Assembly: GCA_001466705.2 (NCBI GenBank)
Contig: LATX02000232.1
Coordinates: 124,001-188,000 of the forward strand
Length of the DNA stretch: 64,000 nt
Reading direction: 5' to 3'
DNA from: Moniliophthora roreri
Taxonomy: Eukaryota > Basidiomycota > Agaricomycetes > Agaricales > Marasmiaceae
Positions 48,200-60,049 of this stretch are shown one piece after another. The stretch's first letter is position 1; each line of letters starts with the position of its first letter. The translations under genes and the position numbers were made by a program. The notes under the pieces were generated by a model. It did not search any database, was not told the origin of the DNA, and was given only the letters and a program-made list of their open reading frames with translations.

Positions 48200-51100
48200 A
48201 TGTCAGATTCTGAAAACCTGTCCATCGTCATAGCTCTCTTCGGGGGGCAGGGCACCACGGCCGCTCAAAGCGATCTCACGCGCCTAAGGGCTATTGCGGA
48301 TGCACGGTCACCCTCTGGGTCAACTCTCCTAACCGCTTGCCATCAGGCGTTCTGTTCAGAGTTGGCTGCGCTCTCTGACATCGAACGTTCGAAAGCAGAG
48401 ATTGACATTGGTCACTTCTCGGAGCCTTCAACCCTGCTTCCTCAGTCCCTTCCTCAATCTTCCAAAAACCCAATACTTTCAAATTCATCTATATTTTTGG
48501 TCCAAGCTTTACGATATTTGGCCTTTTTGGAGGCAGATTCCCGGGCATTTTCAGGCGCAGGCGCCCTTTGCAAACCAGATTGGACAGGCCTATCAGAGGT
48601 AGTTGGATTCTCCTCTGGAATTCTTGCAGCATGTCTCGCAGCTACTTCGACTTCACTGGCGACGTACATCTCGAGGGCAGTTGAGTTGTATCGTCTCGCC
48701 TTGTGGGTTGGTGTACGGGCACAACTTCATCGCTCTAAAGCGGAGGGCTGCATCCCCATGCATGATCGTCATCATTACCCATGGAGCGTCGTGTTGATGG
48801 GCCTCAGCCGCACTGCCGTACAGGATGCTATCCAGAATTTCCGTCATATTCAGGTTGGTATTTTCCTTGTGTCATTCCATTATTAACCTATGTGAACTAG
48901 GACGACACTACCAATCAGGTGGTCATTACCGCAGTGACAGACACCACCTGTATCACCATTTCTGGGCGACCAGATATTCTGCGTGCATTTTGCAAGTACA
49001 TCACGTCTAGTCATGGTGCAGCCGTGACTTGCCATGAAACTTCAATTCATGCACTGTATCACTCTCCTGCAAACACCACGCTTCGAGACCTCATCCTCGA
49101 AGATGTGACGTGCAGGAAGATCAACTTCCCAGATTTCAAAGACATCGCCATACCTCTTCGCTCAACTGTCTCGGGTGTGGTGTTGAATCGCTCTACGCTA
49201 GATGCTCCAGAATTCCCGGCATCGCTCCTTCATGCCATCGTCGATATGCTCATTCTTCAGCCGGTAGACTGGGAATTAGTTGCTTCCAGCATCGACCAAG
49301 TCTTACCTGACGGTGCGGATATACGGATCCTGAATTTCGGACCGGGCGGTGGGGTAGCATCAAGCATGGAACGGATGATCCAGCGCTCTGGCCGCACTAT
49401 CCAACTAGTAGATGTCTCCAGGTCAAATGACGGTCAAAGAAAGGATATAGAACCAAAGTACGAACCTATCGCTATTGTGGGAATGGCAGTAAACCTTCCT
49501 GGTGCTCCGAACGTGTCAAAGTTATGGGAGGTCCTGGAGAAGGGCCTGAACACTGTTTGCGAGGTGAGTTTGCTTGTTGAAAATATCAAGGCCAGGAAAT
49601 GGCTGACGTTCATGCTTTGACAGATTCCTGAGCAGCGATTCAAAGTTTCCGATTACGACGGTCGTAATCCCAAGAGACAAATGAAAGCTCATATGGGGAA
49701 CTTCATCGATGATGTTGATGAGTTCGACAACCGGTTCTTCAAGATTAGTCCTCGAGAAGCTAGGAGTATGGATCCTCAACAAAGGATCCTTCTACATACC
49801 GCATACGAGGCCCTCGAAGACTCTGGATATGTCCCGGATGCCACGCCGTCATTCTCGCCTGAAACCTTTGGGTGTTACGTTGGCGCTACATCTCATGACT
49901 ATGTGCAAAATCTCCGAAATGACATTGACGTTTTCTACAACACAGGTGAGTAGTCTCCCAAGGGACTCTTAAGACACCAGTTCTGACGCCCATCTTCTCA
50001 GGAACTCTAAACGCACTTTTATGTGGCCGGGTGTCATACGTTATGCAGTTTAGCGGCCCGTCAGTAGTTGTGGACACGGCTTGTTCTGCCTCATGCGTCG
50101 CATTCTACCATGCGTGTCGAGCACTGGTGAGCCGGGACTGTAATGCAGCGCTAGCTGGTGGTATAAATGTGATATCCAGCCCAGACGTAAGCATTTCCCG
50201 CCTTAACTCGTCCATGCAGCATTTACTAAAGCGGAAAATTGCAGCTGTTTATTGGACTCGATCGTGCCCACTTCCTTAGTCCGACTGGACAGTGTAAAGC
50301 CTTTGACATCTCAGCCGATGGCTATTGTCGTAGTGATGGCTGTGGAATGTTCGTTCTCAAGCGCCTATCCGATGCTGTGGCTGAGAATGATCGTATTTTG
50401 GGTGTCATTCGCGCTGTAGACGTGAATCAGAGTGGGAGAGCATACTCTGTCACCCATCCACATGCAGAAACCCAGGCAAAGCTCTTCAAATCCCTTCTGG
50501 AAAACGCCGGTATTGCAGATCCATCCCGAGTTAACGTCGTCGAGGCACATGGAACCGGTACCCAAGCTGGAGATCCCAATGAACTGGAGAGTATACGCAG
50601 TATCCTTTGTGCCAACCGAACTCCTGACAACCCATTACATGTTACCTCAATCAAAGCTAATATCGGACACCCAGAAACAGCATCCGGTGCTGCAGGGCTA
50701 GCGAAGCTGCTGCTGATGTTGCAGCATCAAACTATACCGCGTCAAATCTCCCTTCGCACCCTTAACCCTCGTATCGCTCCTCTGGGGACTGACCATACCA
50801 TCATCGATCGTGTTGCAGTCCCATGGCAGCCTTCACACCACGGCATGACGCGTTTGGCTCTGCTGAACAATTTTGGGGCTGGAGGGTCGAACACTGCGAT
50901 GTTGGTGGAAGAGTACATTCCGAAACAAACTAGACAGGCTCAACCCGTCACACCCCTCGTCTGTGGCTTCTCAGCAAAGGACGAAAGGGGACTCGAAGCT
51001 TTGCGGAAAAAATACCTTGATTGGCTTCAGAACGCCGATAGCGAAGGGTGTTCTTTTCCCGATATCGCGTATACGATGACAGCTCGTCGCCAGCTGTACA

Positions 51101-54100
51101 GTTATCGTACCGCCGTTTGTGCTTCAGATAAAGCTGATCTCATCGAGAAGTTACGTCGGACAAATCCTCAAGAAATCATGCCCGAACAATCAAAATTCAT
51201 ATTCGTTCTCTCTGGACAGGGTAGTCAATACCTTGGAATGGGGCGAGAGCTTTATGCAACGTTCGATGTTTTCAAAAGCGAAGTTGATGGCTGTCAATCA
51301 ATCCTTTTGGAGCTGGGTTTCACGGGCGTACTATCAATTATTACTGCAGATTCCCAACAGGATGGGCTGGAATCGGTGCAGGATCAGGAGGCATACCAAG
51401 CAGCAGTCTTTGTAGTTGAGTATGCTCTCGCAAAACTCTGGATGTCATGGGGAGTAATACCCAGTGCGGTTATTGGGCATAGGTATGGCTTTCTTTCTCC
51501 TATGTATGAGAAGTAGAGCTGAACAGAATTGACAGTCTAGGCGAATATGCTGCCCTCGTTCTAGCCGAAGTGCTCAGTCTACGAAGTGCCTTGACCTTGG
51601 TTGCGAACCGGGCTCGATTGATGTTCCAGAGGTGCCAACTTGACTCGAGCGGGATGATAGCGGTCAATCTACCTTCTGAACGTGTCAATGCCATTCTTGA
51701 GTCCCACTTCCCCGAACTTTCCATTGCTTGCTACAATAGCCCAGGTGACGTTGTGGTCGCTGGATCCGTCGCTCGACTCTCCCTCCTGAAGGCTTACCTA
51801 GAAAAGGAAGTAGGCTGCAAGAGCACCGTTCTCAACGTACCATTTGGATACCATAGTGAAGATATGAGACCCATCCAATCGCAACTTGCCTTTATAGCGT
51901 CTGAAATGGATATATCACCCCCTGTCATTCCTATTTCGTCAAACGTTCTCGGACTCACAGTGCATCCTGGAGATGCAACGGTGTTCGACGTCAATTACTT
52001 TGGGAGGCATTGTGTCGAACCAGTTCAGTTCGATGCTGGTATACGTCTACTCGTGGAAAGCTGCGAACTCGGTCAAAACGATGTATGGATTGAGATTGGT
52101 CCACACCCAACGTCTCTCCCACTCCTCAAATCCAACCCAACCATTCCTAGTGCAGCGATGCTGCTACCGAGCATGAGGAAGAAGCAAGATCCGTGTCTCA
52201 CACTTATGACTAGTCTCTCACTGCTCTACTCACGAAACGTTGGAATCAGGTGGCGAGAGGTATTCTCGCATGTTACTCCCTCGTGCATCGGCCTTCCTTC
52301 CTATCCATTCTCGAAACAGAAGTTTTGGGTCCCGTACGTCGAAGAATATCAAACCACACCGTCTACTTCTACCAAAGAACAGGCCGAATTAGCAATAGTA
52401 CCGCGAAACTCATCGCCCGTATACACGATGGTCCATTCTTTGATCCAAATTCCCTCTCAGGCCAACGGGTTTACCGCTATCCTGGAGACGCCCGTGGATC
52501 GTCTGAGTCCATGGATAGTCGGTCATAGAGTGCGAGAAATAGCAATTTGTCCTGCATCTGTGTACACGGAAATGGCTCTTTGTGCGGTGGCGCTGTCCAG
52601 CAAACGGTCTGCTGTGAATTTTGCGACGCATCATACTCTTCTTCGCAATATGGACTATGTCAAACCCCTCATTTACGACCCTTCGCATCCCTGCACTGTC
52701 ACTGTCACGGTCAAAATGAACGATAGCCATGGGTCATTCATCATTACATCAAGGCATCCCCAGTCTCCCGAATCCACCGTTCACGTGAAAGGAGACTATT
52801 GTATAGAGAGGGATGATTGCACGAGTGACAAATTGAGCGCCTTTCTTCCCAGTTTGTCATCCCGTATTTTGGATATTGCGAGTAAAGGGTCCCAGGCAGA
52901 GACGTTTTATACGCGCACCGCGTACGATACCATTTTCAGTCGACTGGTCCAGTATGACCAAGAATACCGAGGCACGGAGAGCGTGTCTGTTACGTTGGAT
53001 GGGACTGAGGGGTGTGCTCAAGTCAAACTTCCTTCCCGTCAACATATAGGCACGTTCTCAGTGCATCCTATCTTGCTGGATTGCCTTCTACACGTCAGTG
53101 GATTCGTCGTAAACATGCATGCCAGCGAGAACAAGGGGTACATTTGCCATAAAATAGACTCGTTGGAGATGGTTCCAGCGAACCTTCGCAGCGATGCACG
53201 ATATATTGTGTATTGCCGAGCGCTATGGTCTTCCGAGAAAGAGCAAGTTATGGTAGATGTGTGGGCTCAGCAAGCCGAGACGCCTAATTATGTCGTGCTT
53301 CATGCCAAAAATGTCAAGTTCACGCGCGTCGATCTTGACTCGTTCAGTCGCGCTAATGCCAGCCATCGTCCCACAACTTCCCAATCCCCTATACAGTCAC
53401 TTCCTTTGGCTATGAACGAGCGTGCGCATCCATCGCTATTGACCCCGAGCCATCAAGACACGGATTCTGTGGAGGCTTTCGTCCTTCGCACCGTAGCAGA
53501 CATATACGGTATGGCTGTGTCCACACTTAGTCTCTCTAGCCGCCTTAATGATATTGGTTTTGACCCGTTGATGATCATGGAGCTGACAGAGAAGTTGACG
53601 GACAACTATCCGGGTGCTCAGCTGGATAACACCAGCTTCTCCTCATGTCAAACGATTGCACAGCTGGTTCAAGTTGCTTCATCTTGCGTCACTGGCACTC
53701 CGTTGTCCACTACTCGTTCAATTTCACCTGAGTCGGAGTCTGCACAATTTCCGCCTACCCCGGAGTCCATTGACGAGTCCATGGTACAGGTTTCACAAGA
53801 TCTTGGAATTCATATCCGGCGCGAACTTGCGACAGTGTTAAATGTCCCCTTGGATCAGATCCAAGAAGACACTCGCTTGGATTTGCTAGGTTTGGATTCC
53901 CTGGCGTCAATCGAAGTAACGCACGCGTTGAAACTGAAGCACAGTCTTGAGATTTCTCGAGACTTCTTCATTTTATACCCGACAATTCGTGCCGTCAAGG
54001 CCCACCTTGCTACGCGGGACACAATTTCAGCTCCAAAGGACGATAAGCCTTCCATCGTTGAAGGTTCAGATGAAGCCGAAATCGTACACATGCTGCGTTT

Positions 54101-55002
54101 AGACGCTAACCCTGTGTTATATCAGGAACCTGGCAGTCCCGGAGGACTTCCAATCTTCCTCATTCATGACGGTAGCGGATTGGCAAACTACTACGAGCGT
54201 CTCTCTCCTCTGCATCGTTCCGTATCTGGCATTCACAATCCAAGGTTCCTGCAAGCCGAACGTTGGAACAATCTGACGGAAATGGCGAAGGTATACGCCG
54301 ATTTTATCATCAACAAAGCGGTGTCTGGTTCCGTTATCATCGGTGGTAAGCTGACGGCACTTGTCTATTCGTTTTGGCGTCAAGTTCAATCTCTTCTCTC
54401 TAGGATGGTCATTCGGCTCCGTCGCGGCGTATGAGACTGCTGCCCAAATCCAGTTGAGGCTCGGGGACACAGGTGCCTTGACTGTGAAAGGTCTCCTTCT
54501 CATTGACCCACCCAACCCGATTGACCACGTCCCAATGCCTGGACCTCTTGTACGATCCATCATAAAGCAAGACACCCTCGGAAGCCTTGGCGCTCGCTCC
54601 CTTCGTATTAGGGAACTCATTCAAGACCAGTTTTCGCTGAATGCGGAATTGCTGGGTAAGTACAATGCACTTGAGTCAAGGAAAACCTTTGGAGGCACGC
54701 CTCCGCCCGCGGCTTTATTACGGTCAAAGGATAGCTACAAGTCCGCACGTGAAGGTGATATCGTTCCCACCTGGTTGTCGAATAGGACCGACCCCGATAA
54801 CTCGAGGAAGGGTTGGGAGGAATTGACGACGGGGCTGCGCGTATGGGACATCCCTGGAAACCACTTTCAGCCTTTTGAGCAGGTCAATGTGAGTCGTCTT
54901 GGTCTTTCTGTCGCTGTAACTTTTGATGATCATTGAACCTTTTAGATTAAAGAATTATCGGCTCGTATAATAGAAGCTTGTGACTATCTCGAACGTTTGT
55001 AA
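48200..55002 (+). CDS. Non-reducing polyketide synthase, SAT-KS-AT-PT-ACP-ACP-TE
   Basis: Eight exons (introns 48854-48900, 49564-49623, 49946-50001, 50187-50244, 51483-51535, 54346-54403, 54889-54945) sum to 2137 codons plus stop. SAT: GGQG near residue 15 and GFSSG near 140, with ALYHSP downstream. KS about 405-830: DTACSAS with Cys574, [21 protein letters not shown] about 927-1250: [12 protein letters not shown] and [10 protein letters not shown] (Ser about 1021). PT from about 1320: His1351 in GHRV and Asp1536 in LLDCLLH, the dehydratase-like dyad. ACP1: GFDPL, where Pro1698 replaces the phosphopantetheine Ser. ACP2: GLDSL, Ser1809. TE: GWSFGS with Ser1960 and GNHFQ with His2111. It makes an aromatic polyketide; orsellinate-type or larger aromatic products are both possible. 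Confidence 0.95.
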
Positions 55003-56760
55003 AATAGAACCTGTATCGCCTCGGTTTGACAAAAATTGTGCACTACGTCTGACGTTGATAATATTGATGCTTAGGATCATCTAACCTATGGATTCAGAGT
55101 GCGATGAGTCATCGTCTTGTATATGTGGAATCGCGCACATACCCCTGGCTGCATCAAGACATAGCCATGAGCCGTCATACTGCTCGCGTGAAAGAACCAC
55201 CGACTGTCGTACTGAGTCTTGTACTTTTGAACTCTAGTTGTAGTAGGGCCTATAACAATATCAGCACGCCGCAGGAAAGTGGTGGGCTATGCTCACCTAC
55301 GGAGAACAACCTCACGAGTTAACTTATCCACCGCTCACAGTATTACAACGGTAGAGCACGGTACGGTGCCACGTCTCGCTTAATTGTGTGACCACTATCT
55401 TCCAGGATATATCTCAAACCATGTTTGCTGCGAGAGAACAACACCCGTGTGACGGCGTACAGAAGCGAGAGCTGCGAGGAAGTTTCAGGATTCAGCAGCC
55501 AAAGGAGTGAAACGGAAGGTACGGACCTTATCCAACAATTCGAGCAGCGAGTGGCGAAACTATGTAATATATCAAACGGTCTCTCATTGTATGGAGCGCC
55601 TCTTCGTATCATCTAAATGAGGAGCGAAGAGGCCCAGCCCGTGCAAACAGACTAAAAGGCAACTTTGTGAAGAATCAGAGACCAGGTCGCAGCAACGCAG
55701 GATACGGGGCACACGCACCTCGAAAGAAGTCTAATACGATAATCTTGCGAAGGTCTTTCACCGTACACACTGCACGAAGAGGTCAGCACAGTTACAGATT
55801 TGGCTGCGCTCGGCACCTTGGTGCGGGCAAAGCCAAGGGTAGTGTAGAGGATGCCTTCTGAGAGCGATGAGATTGATGTTCGTCTGTAATAGAAGAATCA
55901 GATACCTTACGAGGTCATCAACGGGAAAGGTGAAACATACATGTCAATCTCTGGAGGTAAATCCAAAATGCTTCTTCAATATTCATTAGCGATGTCCTCT
56001 GATGAATTGTTCGGCGATACTGTGTATTGGGTAGTGCTAGAAGGCTCCCGTGATATGTGGAACAACCGGAGCGCTACCAATGCTAATGAGCCGGTAAAGA
56101 AGGCCAGTAATTCCTAGTTGGTGCCTGCATGGAAGGGGCGGTTGAATTGGAGGAAATCATTTTTCAAACCTTGAATAATTTTCGAACGGTAGCCTGTCGA
56201 AAATAATTGTCAAGAAACCACCACCAGCATAAAACGACAACTACGCACCTTGTCTAATGATCCCTACGCCTACGTTACGCACCAAAGGACCCCTTATACT
56301 ATCAGCTACGCTCTAAAGAGACTTCAGAAGACCTGAAGGGGATTCCACGTCAGAAAAGCACAAAAATTAAATTTGAAGAATCCGTACGGCTTCGAAAGGG
56401 TCGTTCAAATTACTCTTTACTTCGACACAGCGACAGGGAGATGATAATCCAGTCATAGTAGAGGGAGATTGTTGAATCAGGGTGGAACCAGGGCTATCAA
56501 GATGATGGTTCGGAAGAAAGCTGCCAGACGCGTCGGATGTCAACGCGAGGCTTGTCGTCTCCCACTATCAACTGGAATCCTCGATCTGGAAGCTTGATTG
56601 CCTTCGTCTTTGCAAAACGATAATTATTTGTGAAATATGGAAACCAAGTCGCGCAGCAGCAGGTGTGTCACCAGATGTAGTCAAATTTATTCGAAGTTTG
56701 ACTCTCTTACCAGTTGCCAACCATATACTACGGGTATTCCCTTTCGTCCTGACATGCGGC
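54820..56760. repeat. PKS-tail repeat beta (in place at the PKS 3' end)
   Basis: The resident copy of the tail repeat: the PKS TE C-terminus followed by about 1.75 kb of downstream DNA. A minus-strand frame around 55343-55612 recurs at 40115-40414 and 60598-61023 (ILEDSGH and KRDV motifs), but its ends and stops vary, so it is not clearly a gene. The unknown ORF family seen in alpha and gamma is truncated here at about 56500-56760. Confidence 0.88.
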
Positions 56761-57000
56761 ATTGAATTCTTGAGACCTCGATATCTACACCACGAACCCC
56801 GGGCTAAAGCGAGGAAATACGCCGCACCGCTCGTCGACTCATTGAAGCTTTCAAGATTCAACGTTTTCCCTACTCTCGGTCGAGGTGCGCATTCAAGAGA
56901 ATTCGTTCACCAAAATCCATGCTTATCATTCTCTACAGGAGCTATGAAGTTACTAATCTCGACTGAGGACATAGCAACTCGGGATTCATGGCACTCCCCC
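56758..57000. repeat. GNAT 3'-end repeat fragment
   Basis: A direct copy of 63310-63640, the 3' flank and last codons (CPQSR on the reverse strand) of the GNAT gene at the window's right edge. Shared blocks include tgagacctcgatatc, gaagctttca and ctaatctcgactgaggacat. It joins PKS-tail beta to the OMT fragment and MFS copy 2. Confidence 0.8.
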
Positions 57001-57235
57001 TCGAGTGCAAGCCGTGAAAAATATCAAAAATGGGAATTGTTCAAATGCGCAGGGGAACCGATACCCGGTTAGAGGTTCAGTCTCGTGAAGATATAAGCTC
57101 CCCCTGAATCTGAGAGGTAAGATGCAGGTTCTTCGGAACGTATCCAAGGCTCGGCGAAGTCGGGATTAGCTCGAACACATCGAGCTGCGGGAAAGGGGCT
57201 GGAACACATCCAGAAACGGTAATTGGCCATTTATC

Positions 57236-57311
57236 GAGTTGACTCAGGTTTGTACTTACACAGTACATATCACACCCCTCGATAGCTTTACCCTTAGAAG
57301 AAATTGAAGGG
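57236..57311 (-). pseudogene. O-methyltransferase exon fragment
   Basis: The reverse strand encodes KAIEGCDMYC, the OMT piece before its mini-exon (compare 42706-42795). The same fragment, with the same breakpoint (ttgaagggta), sits at the 3' end of MFS copy 1 (36610-36690). Confidence 0.8.
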
Positions 57312-57335
57312 TAAGAACAATCTAGAGTACATTGC

Positions 57336-59391
57336 TCAGAGGGCATCAATCTTAATTTCTGACGAACAGCGAGGCTCGGAAACCATGACACCTTCGCCTT
57401 GAATATCTTTCTCCGGCTCATACTGGCTTCTACTCCCATCGAACAACTCCGCGGTTTCTTCGATGGTACGCCCCCTGTCAGAGCCCATCAATAACCGTGA
57501 TCGTCATGTGCAACAATATCTTACTTTGTCTCGATGAGAAATGCCCAAAGAAGTCCCAGATAAACGGCAATGATTCCAATATATACTGTGTAGTATTTCC
57601 ACTTAAAAAGTATAATAAGAACCAGTATCACTTTCGAAACAAATTAAAAAAACTCACGCCTATGGCCTCGAGTGCGATTGGGATCACAAATGTATTGAAT
57701 GAGGAGCAAATCGCCAGTAAGAAGTTTCCCAACGCTATCCCTTTAGCACGCAGAGAGTATGGCAAGATTTCTGGAGGATATAGCCCGACTAAAGCGGACC
57801 ACGAAAAATTCAGTGCGAAAACGAACAGATACAGCACGACAACATAGATAATCGCAAGGGATGGAAGTGGTGAATGAGAAAACACCGCCTGTCAATATGT
57901 TAATATTTGTTGATGGAGTCCCCCATAAACAGGATGACGTACCATAAGCGCAGTGAGAACAGAAAAGAATACGAGCATGGCAGATGTAGATATCAAATAC
58001 ATAGGTCGACGACCAAGTTTATCGGTGCAGAAAGCTCCAGTTAGGCATCCAATGGCTACTATGACTGAATACCCGCCATTGACTCCGGCTTTGTTTATAA
58101 TAGTCAGCGTTGCAGTGAAGAGACATCGTATACGAAAGCATACATAGTTGTGCCGGGCTAGTGATACCCACCAACTGTAATGTCGGGACCATATACGACC
58201 CAACAACAGTCACTATGTGTTATCCTCAGTGTCTGTAGCTTGGGTCAAGACTTGAATTAGAACTCACAGCCAGTTGTAACAGAACCAGTGAATGTCAAGA
58301 CCACTAATAGAGTTCTCCTTCGGTTTCCAGGGGTGGATACAAGTGCTCTCCAAGACGCCTGCTCCCCCTCCTCCTTCTCGATTCTTGTCACAATCTGATC
58401 CAATTCGTTCTTCACCAGCTCGTCATCTCTATCACCGTTTGCATGATATCTCGCAAGAATATCATGTGCCTTCTCCCTTTGACCGTTCTTGACAAGCCAT
58501 CGAGGCGATTCAGGACAAAATAGTGACAGCGGAAATAGTGCCACGGGACAGATCACTTGCAGTAGCAAGGGAAAGCGCCAAGACCATGAGGATTGCCATT
58601 GAAGCGTTGCAAAAGTTACCCATGAGCCGATAATATTACCAGACATCATGGCAAACACGACAAGGGAACTGAAAACTCTGTAAAAAAAGAATGATTATTT
58701 GATAGTCAAAACAAGTGCAGATCACACACCCTCTGATCCTTGGATGGAGAAGCTCGTTGACGAGACATGAACAAGCTATCATGGTGAAGCAGCTCGAGCC
58801 TCCGATAAGAACTCGACCAGCAATGAGCATACTCTCGTTCTGAGCGAGACCGCTGATCACAGGTCCGACGATCTAGAAAAACGTCAGGCGCATTGAAAAC
58901 ACACAGATGTGCACTAACAAGAACAAAACTTCCAGCCGAAACAGCGAATTTACGCCCAAACTTGTCAAGACACCATGAAGCGATTGGAGCGAATCTGAAA
59001 AGCACGCTCAGTTTGATAACGCAGGCTGCATAGTAGGTTGCATACATGATGATTGGGAACATGAGGGAGGTGACGATGAGCCCCAGTCTTAACCCAGTGG
59101 GATGATTGAAGTATTCGTTCCATTGGGGTAGCGCTTGAAGGCCATTCATCAAGTTGGCATCATATCCAAAAACGAATCTGATTCAAGAATGTGTGATAAG
59201 GCTACTGAGATTCGCTTTTAAATGAACGTGCATACTCACACACCAAGGTACAGTGTCATAGCCCATCCTACGTTTTTGCGAAGTCCAGGATCCCTCCACC
59301 ATTTCGGATGTGTGTTATTCTTCCATTGGTGAAATGACCCAACGTTACCCCGAGATGTAGATGGCACGTCTGACGGAAGAGGTACTTTCAT
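57336..59391 (-). CDS. MFS sugar-porter-type transporter, copy 2
   Basis: Start at 59391 (MKVPLPSDVPSTSRG). Exon structure and sequence follow copy 1 closely: WCLDKFGRKFAVSAGSFVLV, CPESPRWLVKNGQREKAHDI, GAFCTDKLGRRPMYL, YPPEILPYSLRAKGIALGNF and the tail ending at 57336. Differences are mostly single substitutions (for example TIVGSWV versus NIIGSWV), and the frame appears intact. The 5' leader differs from copy 1 and carries an 11-base G run at 59427-59437. It lies between PKS-tail beta and gamma, on the strand opposite to the PKS. Confidence 0.9.
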
Positions 59392-60049
59392 GTTCCAAGT
59401 GAGTTGGAATTGGAGTAGCGGGGAGAGGGGGGGGGGGCTTCGCCACTCTATATTATATACCTCGTCGTGAATTGTCATCGTTCAAGTTCCTAGGACGGCG
59501 GAACCTTGCCACGACTGAGCTGCAGAAGCGGCCAAGGGTTGTCATGAGGCCCGCGAATAGTATTGAAAGGGCTTTACGGTGGGTGAAGATTTCCAAAAGT
59601 GTTTGTAAAGGGTGTGAGAGTTCTATAGTAAGCGCTTTAGCTATTCGATACGTGGGATTCAGTCCTCGACTCACCCATTCATGGCCAAGAGTATAGGGGG
59701 AAGAGTGATAGCTTTCTTTCTTCCTTTCGTACGGACTCCGAGTCTGGAAAGGCGGAGGAGGAGGAAGAGGAGAAAACCCATTAAGGAACGGTTGGGTTCG
59801 CTCCGTGCTACACACGGCACCCGTCATATGTGGCACGATGGTGAGAGTGGTGTTTTCTAATCGAAGCCTGCGCGGCGAAAATAAGGATCGTGGAAAGAAG
59901 TCATGACTGTCGTAAGCTGTCACAAGATTTGCACTGTCAACCGATGCGGGAACTTGACCCCAGCGTACCATGTAGTACTTTTGTAATACGTACCGAGCCA
60001 CCCCGTTTTGATACACCCCGCATTGAAAATGGCCTTGGGGAATGATAAT
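59392..60049. other. MFS copy 2 upstream region
   Basis: Promoter-side DNA corresponding to 38773-39599 with several deletions. A minus-strand frame through 59453-60178 crosses repeat boundaries and has no family support. Confidence 0.45.
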
